This document shows, piece by piece, positions 59,828 through 64,000 of a DNA stretch of 64,000 nt. The translations under genes and the position numbers were made by a program. The notes beneath the pieces are model-generated. The model searched no databases. It was not told where the DNA came from and was given only the letters and a program-made list of their open reading frames with translations. The stretch is from contig JAGAQU010000061.1 in NCBI GenBank assembly GCA_017622575.1, forward strand, positions 1 to 64,000, given 5' to 3'. Numbering within the stretch: position 1 is the first letter of the stretch; each line of letters starts with the position of its first letter. The stretch is from Lachnospiraceae bacterium (lineage in GTDB: Bacteria > Bacillota > Clostridia > Lachnospirales > Lachnospiraceae).

Positions 59828-60132
59828 TTGATTTTTACCAGGGAGATATTATAAAACTGGCCGGATTTAAGAACGCTTTTCTCATCGTAAGTAAAAACGC
59901 TTTTATCAAGGCCACAAAGGTGTTTCACGTATGCCCAATCATAGAGAATTATCCGAATGGACCACTTCATATTGAAATTGAGGGAAAAGAGGGAACAAAG
60001 GGAACGGTCATTTGCGAACAGGTGAAACTGATTGATCCGTCAGTAAGGGGATGCAGCAGAGCGGACAGGGTCTCCTATGAGACAATCATGAACATTTCTG
60101 ATGCAATACAGGGAATATTTGAGTATGATTAA
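59824..60132 (+). CDS. mazF: MazF/PemK-type mRNA interferase toxin
   Basis: A 102-residue toxin. FYQGDIIKLAG near the N-terminus and the KGTVICEQVKLID block near 60 (T and the catalytic Arg-region) are MazF landmarks, though the family's usual GSEQ-type loops are divergent. It cuts mRNA at short sites when MazE is lost. Translationally coupled to mazE; a terminator follows. Confidence 0.87.
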   Translation: MIDFYQGDIIKLAGFKNAFLIVSKNAFIKATKVFHVCPIIENYPNGPLHIEIEGKEGTKGTVICEQVKLIDPSVRGCSRADRVSYETIMNISDAIQGIFEYD

Positions 60133-60140
60133 TTTATGTA

Positions 60141-60178
60141 AAAAGACAGCTTAGACATTTTCAAAGCTGTCTTTTTTT
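60141..60178 (+). terminator. terminator of mazEF
   Basis: AAAAGACAGCTT pairs with AAAGCTGTCTTTT and continues into a T run. Confidence 0.9.
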
Positions 60179-60231
60179 GTTAAAATTAATATATTGATAC
60201 TAAAGGTAATATCTATGAATGCATTGAACTG

Positions 60232-60313
60232 TCATCACACACAAAAATAAATTGAGGGCGATTTGGAGCGTACAGTGCACATGAGCCTGAAATTTATTTT
60301 GTGTATGATGACA
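60232..60313. repeat. 82-nt inverted repeat in the dnaE leader
   Basis: GTCATCACACACAAAAATAA at 60232 is matched by TTATTTTGTGTATGATGAC ending at 60313; including the next bases the arms are about 22 bp with one mismatch and one bulged A. The 37-bp loop is GC-richer. No T run follows. It ends 36 bp before the dnaE ATG. Confidence 0.7.
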
Positions 60314-60348
60314 AGACAAAGTTATCAGAGACAAACAGGGAGGCAGTC

Positions 60349-63300
60349 ATGGCATTCACCCATCTCCACGTCCACACAGAGTACAGTCTGCTGGACGGTT
60401 CCAATAAAATCAAAGAATATGTAAAGAGAGTCAAGGAGCTTGGCATGGACAGCGCTGCCATCACGGACCATGGCGTCATGTACGGCGTCATTGATTTCTA
60501 TAAGGCATGTAAGGCTGAGGGCATCAGACCCGTCATCGGATGCGAGGTCTATGTGGCGCCAAACTCCCGTTTTGATAAAGAACTGACAGGCGGTGATGAC
60601 AGATATTACCACCTGGTTCTGCTTGCGGAAAATAACATCGGCTATAGCAATCTCACCAAGATCGTGAGTCGTGGCTTTACGGAAGGGTATTACTATAAGC
60701 CTCGTGTGGATATGGAGCTCCTTAATGAGTTCCATGAGGGAATCATCGCCCTTTCCGCCTGTCTGGCAGGGGAGGTGCAGCGTTATATTCAGAAAGGGCT
60801 CTATGATGAGGCAAAAAAAGCGGCCTTAAAGTACAGGGACTGCTTTGGGTACGGCAATTATTTCTTAGAGCTTCAGGACCACGGTCTGCCGGAGCAAAAA
60901 ATGGTGAATACCGTGCTGCTTCAGATGAGCAAGGAATTGAATATTCCCCTTGTTGCCACCAACGATGTTCATTATACCTACGCCGATGATGTGAAGCCTC
61001 ACGATATCCTGCTCTGTATCCAGACCGGCAAAAAGCTGGCGGACGAGGACAGAATGCGCTATGAGGGCGGACAGTATTATGTCAAGAGCGAGGAGGAGAT
61101 GAAGGGACTCTTCCCCTATGCCTGGGAGGCGGTTGAAAATACCCAGCGTATTGCGGAGCGCTGCAACGTGGACATTGAATTCGGCGTTACGAAGCTCCCA
61201 CATTTCGAAGTGCCGGAAGGATATGATTCCTGGACCTATCTAAACAAGCTCTGCTATGACGGGTTGAAGGAGCGCTACGGGGAGGATGAGAATGCGCCGG
61301 CAGGCGATACCGGACTTACCCTGAAAGAGCGCCTCGACTATGAATTGAATGTCATCAAGACCATGGGCTATGTGGATTATTTCCTGATTGTTTGGGATTT
61401 TATCAATTATGCCAAGCAGAACGGTATCGTGGTGGGACCGGGCAGAGGTTCCGCAGCGGGAAGCATTGTTTCCTATACTTTGAAGATCACCAATATCGAT
61501 CCCATCAAATATAATCTGCTGTTTGAGCGTTTCTTAAATCCGGAGCGTGTATCCATGCCCGATATTGATATCGACTTCTGCTTCGAGAGACGGCAGGAGG
61601 TCATTGATTACGTGAGCCGGAAATACGGATCGGAAAAGGTGGTTCAGATCGTTACCTTCGGTACCCTTGCTGCCAAGGGTGTGATCCGTGATGTGGGGCG
61701 TGTGATGGATCTTCCCTATGCTTACGTGGACTCCCTTGCCAAGATGATTCCAAATGAACCGAATATCACCATAGACAGGGCACTTCAGATTAATCCCGAA
61801 CTTCGGAAAATGTATGAGACGGATGAGCAGGTGAAGGAACTCATCGACATGAGCAAGCGCCTTGAGGGACTTCCGAGACACACCTCCATGCATGCGGCGG
61901 GTGTAGTGATCTGTTCAAGGCCTGCTGAGGAACTGGTGCCCTTATCAAGAGGAGCCGACGGTTCCATTACCACCCAGTTTACCATGACTACCATTGAGGA
62001 ACTGGGGCTTTTGAAAATGGATTTTCTGGGTCTTCGAACATTGACGGTAATCCGGGATGCGGTGAAGCTCATCGAGAAGAGCAAAGGTATTCATATTGAT
62101 ATAGACAACATTGATTATGATGATAAAAAAGTGTTTGCCTCTCTTTCCACCGGCAAGACAGATGGTGTGTTTCAGCTGGAGAGCGGCGGCATGAAAAACT
62201 TCATGAAGGAGTTAAAGCCGGAGAATCTGGAGGATATTATTGCGGGGATTTCCCTGTACCGCCCCGGTCCCATGGACTTTATCCCCAAATATATCAAGGG
62301 CAAAAGCAGTACAGGTCCCATCACCTATGCCTGTCCCCAGCTGGAGCCGATCCTTGCTCCGACTTATGGCTGTATCGTCTATCAGGAGCAGGTGATGCAG
62401 ATCGTCCGGGATCTTGGCGGTTACACGCTGGGAAGAAGCGATCTGGTGCGCCGTGCCATGAGTAAAAAGAAGCAGGCGGTGATGGAAAAGGAGCGTGCAA
62501 ACTTCATCTACGGCAACGAGGAGGAAGGCGTTCCCGGCTGTAAGGCAAACGGCATATCTGAGGAAGTGGCTTCCCGGATCTATGACGATATGATGGACTT
62601 TGCCAAATACGCGTTCAACAAGTCCCATGCGGCGTGCTATGCCGTGGTGGCTTACCAGACGGCATACCTGAAATATTATTACCCCGTAGAATTTATGGCG
62701 GCTCTTATGACTTCCGTGATTGATAATCCGGGAAAAGTGGCAGAATATATTATGGTCTGCCGCAGCATGGGCATCAGTATTCTGCCGCCGGACATCAATC
62801 AGGGGGAAAGCGGCTTTTCCGTAAAGGATAAATCTATCCGCTATGCGCTGACCGCTATCAAAAGCGTGGGGCGTCCGGTGATTGAAGCAGTTGTGGAAGA
62901 GAGACGCCAAAGAGGCGAATTCACGAATCTGAAGGATTTCATCACCCGCATGGCAGATAAGGATGTGAACAAAAAGGCGATCGAGAACTTTATTAAGGCG
63001 GGAGCCTTCGACAGCCTTCCCGGCACCAGAAAGCAGTTCATGAGCGCCTATGTCCAGATCATGGACCATATCATACATGACAGGAAGAACAATATGGCCG
63101 GTCAGATGAGCCTTTTTGATATTGTGGATGAAAGCCAGAAGGAAGACTTCGATGTAAAGCTTCCGGATGTGGGAGAATATTCCAAGGAGATGCTGCTGGC
63201 CTTTGAAAAAGAAGTTCTTGGTGTTTATATCAGCGGTCATCCTTTGGAGGAGCAGGAGGAGCTTTGGAAAAAGGTTATTACTAACACTACGGCGGATTTC

Positions 63301-63840
63301 ATGCTGGATGAAGAGACGGGAGCCACGATCGTCAGAGACAATGCCACGGCAGTAATTGGCGGGCTGATTTCCGACAAAAAGATAAAATACACGAAGAATG
63401 ATAAAATCATGGCCTTTTTGCAGATAGAGGATCTGGTAGGCACTGTGGAAGTCATTGTCTTCCCGAAGGACTATGAGAAGAACAGCGGAAAGCTTCTGGA
63501 GGATAACAAGGTGTTTGTGAGAGGACGGGTTTCTCTTGAGGAGGACCGTGACGGCAAGCTGATCTGTGAGAAGATTACTGCCTTTGATGAAATCCCGAAG
63601 AAACTGTGGATCAAGTTTCCCACTATGGAGGATTATGAGAAGAAGATAGAGGAGCTTTTACAGGATCTTGCAGAGTCTGACGGGAATGACAGTGTTATCC
63701 TTTATATTGAGGATAAAAAAGTGATGAAAAAGCTTCCGCCTAACAGGAATGTGAACGCTGATGAAAGCCTGAATGTAAAACTTTCCGAAAAATATGGTAA
63801 AGAAAATATAAAAATTGTCTGGGATGTGAAAAAAGATTGA
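60349..63840 (+). CDS. dnaE: DNA polymerase III alpha subunit
   Basis: A 1163-residue replicative polymerase of the DnaE type. It starts with a PHP domain (FTHLHVHTEYSLLDG, ITDHGVMYG). The polymerase palm has the GPGRGSAAGSIVSY block and the catalytic acids in MPDIDIDF near residue 403. Helix-hairpin-helix, beta-binding and an OB-fold (about 980-1070) follow. The length fits DnaE1. I start at ATG 60349, with AGGGAGG upstream and HVHTEYS at the right distance. A longer frame upstream would run into the inverted repeat. It precedes pfkA, a common clostridial order. Confidence 0.96.
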   Translation: MAFTHLHVHTEYSLLDGSNKIKEYVKRVKELGMDSAAITDHGVMYGVIDFYKACKAEGIRPVIGCEVYVAPNSRFDKELTGGDDRYYHLVLLAENNIGYSNLTKIVSRGFTEGYYYKPRVDMELLNEFHEGIIALSACLAGEVQRYIQKGLYDEAKKAALKYRDCFGYGNYFLELQDHGLPEQKMVNTVLLQMSKELNIPLVATNDVHYTYADDVKPHDILLCIQTGKKLADEDRMRYEGGQYYVKSEEEMKGLFPYAWEAVENTQRIAERCNVDIEFGVTKLPHFEVPEGYDSWTYLNKLCYDGLKERYGEDENAPAGDTGLTLKERLDYELNVIKTMGYVDYFLIVWDFINYAKQNGIVVGPGRGSAAGSIVSYTLKITNIDPIKYNLLFERFLNPERVSMPDIDIDFCFERRQEVIDYVSRKYGSEKVVQIVTFGTLAAKGVIRDVGRVMDLPYAYVDSLAKMIPNEPNITIDRALQINPELRKMYETDEQVKELIDMSKRLEGLPRHTSMHAAGVVICSRPAEELVPLSRGADGSITTQFTMTTIEELGLLKMDFLGLRTLTVIRDAVKLIEKSKGIHIDIDNIDYDDKKVFASLSTGKTDGVFQLESGGMKNFMKELKPENLEDIIAGISLYRPGPMDFIPKYIKGKSSTGPITYACPQLEPILAPTYGCIVYQEQVMQIVRDLGGYTLGRSDLVRRAMSKKKQAVMEKERANFIYGNEEEGVPGCKANGISEEVASRIYDDMMDFAKYAFNKSHAACYAVVAYQTAYLKYYYPVEFMAALMTSVIDNPGKVAEYIMVCRSMGISILPPDINQGESGFSVKDKSIRYALTAIKSVGRPVIEAVVEERRQRGEFTNLKDFITRMADKDVNKKAIENFIKAGAFDSLPGTRKQFMSAYVQIMDHIIHDRKNNMAGQMSLFDIVDESQKEDFDVKLPDVGEYSKEMLLAFEKEVLGVYISGHPLEEQEELWKKVITNTTADFMLDEETGATIVRDNATAVIGGLISDKKIKYTKNDKIMAFLQIEDLVGTVEVIVFPKDYEKNSGKLLEDNKVFVRGRVSLEEDRDGKLICEKITAFDEIPKKLWIKFPTMEDYEKKIEELLQDLAESDGNDSVILYIEDKKVMKKLPPNRNVNADESLNVKLSEKYGKENIKIVWDVKKD

Positions 63841-63925
63841 AATACCCAATAAAAAAGGTTAAAATGAACAGTAAATCAGAAATTATCCGATTGACAGGCA
63901 TAAAGGACAGAAAGGACTGGAAATT

Positions 63926-64000
63926 ATGGCGAAAGAGATAAAGACCATCGGTATCCTTACAAGCGGCGGTGATGCACCGGGTATGAATGCAGCAATCCGC
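63926..64000 (+). CDS. pfkA: 6-phosphofructokinase, N-terminal fragment
   Basis: The window ends after 25 codons. The sequence runs MAKEIKTIGILTSGGDAPGM and then NAAIR, with the ATP-binding GGDAPGMNAAIR motif of bacterial phosphofructokinases. It commits fructose-6-P to glycolysis. The gene lies 85 bp after dnaE, with AAAGGAC before the ATG. Confidence 0.93.
   Translation, partial: MAKEIKTIGILTSGGDAPGMNAAIR

Noticed and set aside
60301..60348. A 16-residue extension of DnaE
   Set aside because: It starts inside the inverted repeat; the ATG at 60349 has AGGGAGG and fits the PHP-domain start.
1..64000. CRISPR arrays, tRNA or rRNA genes, insertion sequences and prophage genes
   Set aside because: I looked for repeat-spacer arrays, cloverleaf genes and transposase motifs on both strands and saw none.

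Overview
This window is chromosomal DNA of a low-to-mid GC anaerobic member of the Clostridia, most likely a Lachnospiraceae gut bacterium. The grounds are the Gram-positive style signals (strong AGGAGG ribosome sites, T-box and S-box leaders), the gene families (DUF4358 lipoprotein with MBOAT and DHHW partners, a eukaryotic-type UDP-sugar pyrophosphorylase, a LysM-GH18 hydrolase, HD-GYP proteins) and dense short intergenic gaps. This is a family-level inference; no rRNA or tRNA gene is present to confirm it.

0-14 kb: the window opens inside the last domains of a group II intron that abuts a CstA-type transporter (minus strand) controlled by a T-box leader. Then come a CorA-type Mg channel, an XRE regulator translationally coupled to an ABC exporter, a DUF4358/MBOAT/DHHW envelope-acylation cassette, endonuclease III, a neurotransmitter:sodium symporter, a HAD phosphatase and an orphan LytTR response regulator.

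14-31 kb: a large exopolysaccharide or capsule locus read in one direction. It holds an XRE regulator, seven glycosyltransferases of the GT2 and GT4 types, a polyprenyl-phosphate sugar-1-P transferase, a Wzz-like protein with a degenerate kinase-like tail, an EpsG/Wzy-like polymerase, a GT-C membrane transferase, and a very large beta-propeller/HD-GYP sensor at the end, followed by a UDP-GlcNAc 4,6-dehydratase-like gene under its own promoter. No Wzx flippase is visible.

31-47 kb: housekeeping and envelope genes: M19 dipeptidase, LysM-GH18 hydrolase with an unlisted 50-residue membrane protein upstream, a PhoP-box-like promoter over a gutted PAS-GGDEF pseudogene and an intact UDP-sugar pyrophosphorylase, a 150-nt nested hairpin, galE, a hemolysin III homologue, a small alarmone synthetase, a coiled-coil membrane protein, a flavin reductase, DNA polymerase IV, a LysM-G5-M23 peptidase with a WalR-like box, murA, a broken glycosyltransferase and a second HD-GYP protein.

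47-57 kb: a self-contained sugar-catabolic cluster. A DeoR regulator and a divergent HAD phosphatase share an elaborate TGCAATA operator. Downstream are a BtpA/SgcQ-like TIM-barrel protein, a KdsD-like SIS isomerase, glucosamine-6-P deaminase, a ribulokinase-like FGGY kinase and a RhaS/LsrB-like ABC importer. This combination does not match a pathway I can name and is the best candidate here for an undescribed system.

57-64 kb: SAM-I riboswitch with metK and a PfkB kinase, a MazEF module, dnaE with an unusual inverted repeat in its leader, and the first 25 codons of pfkA.
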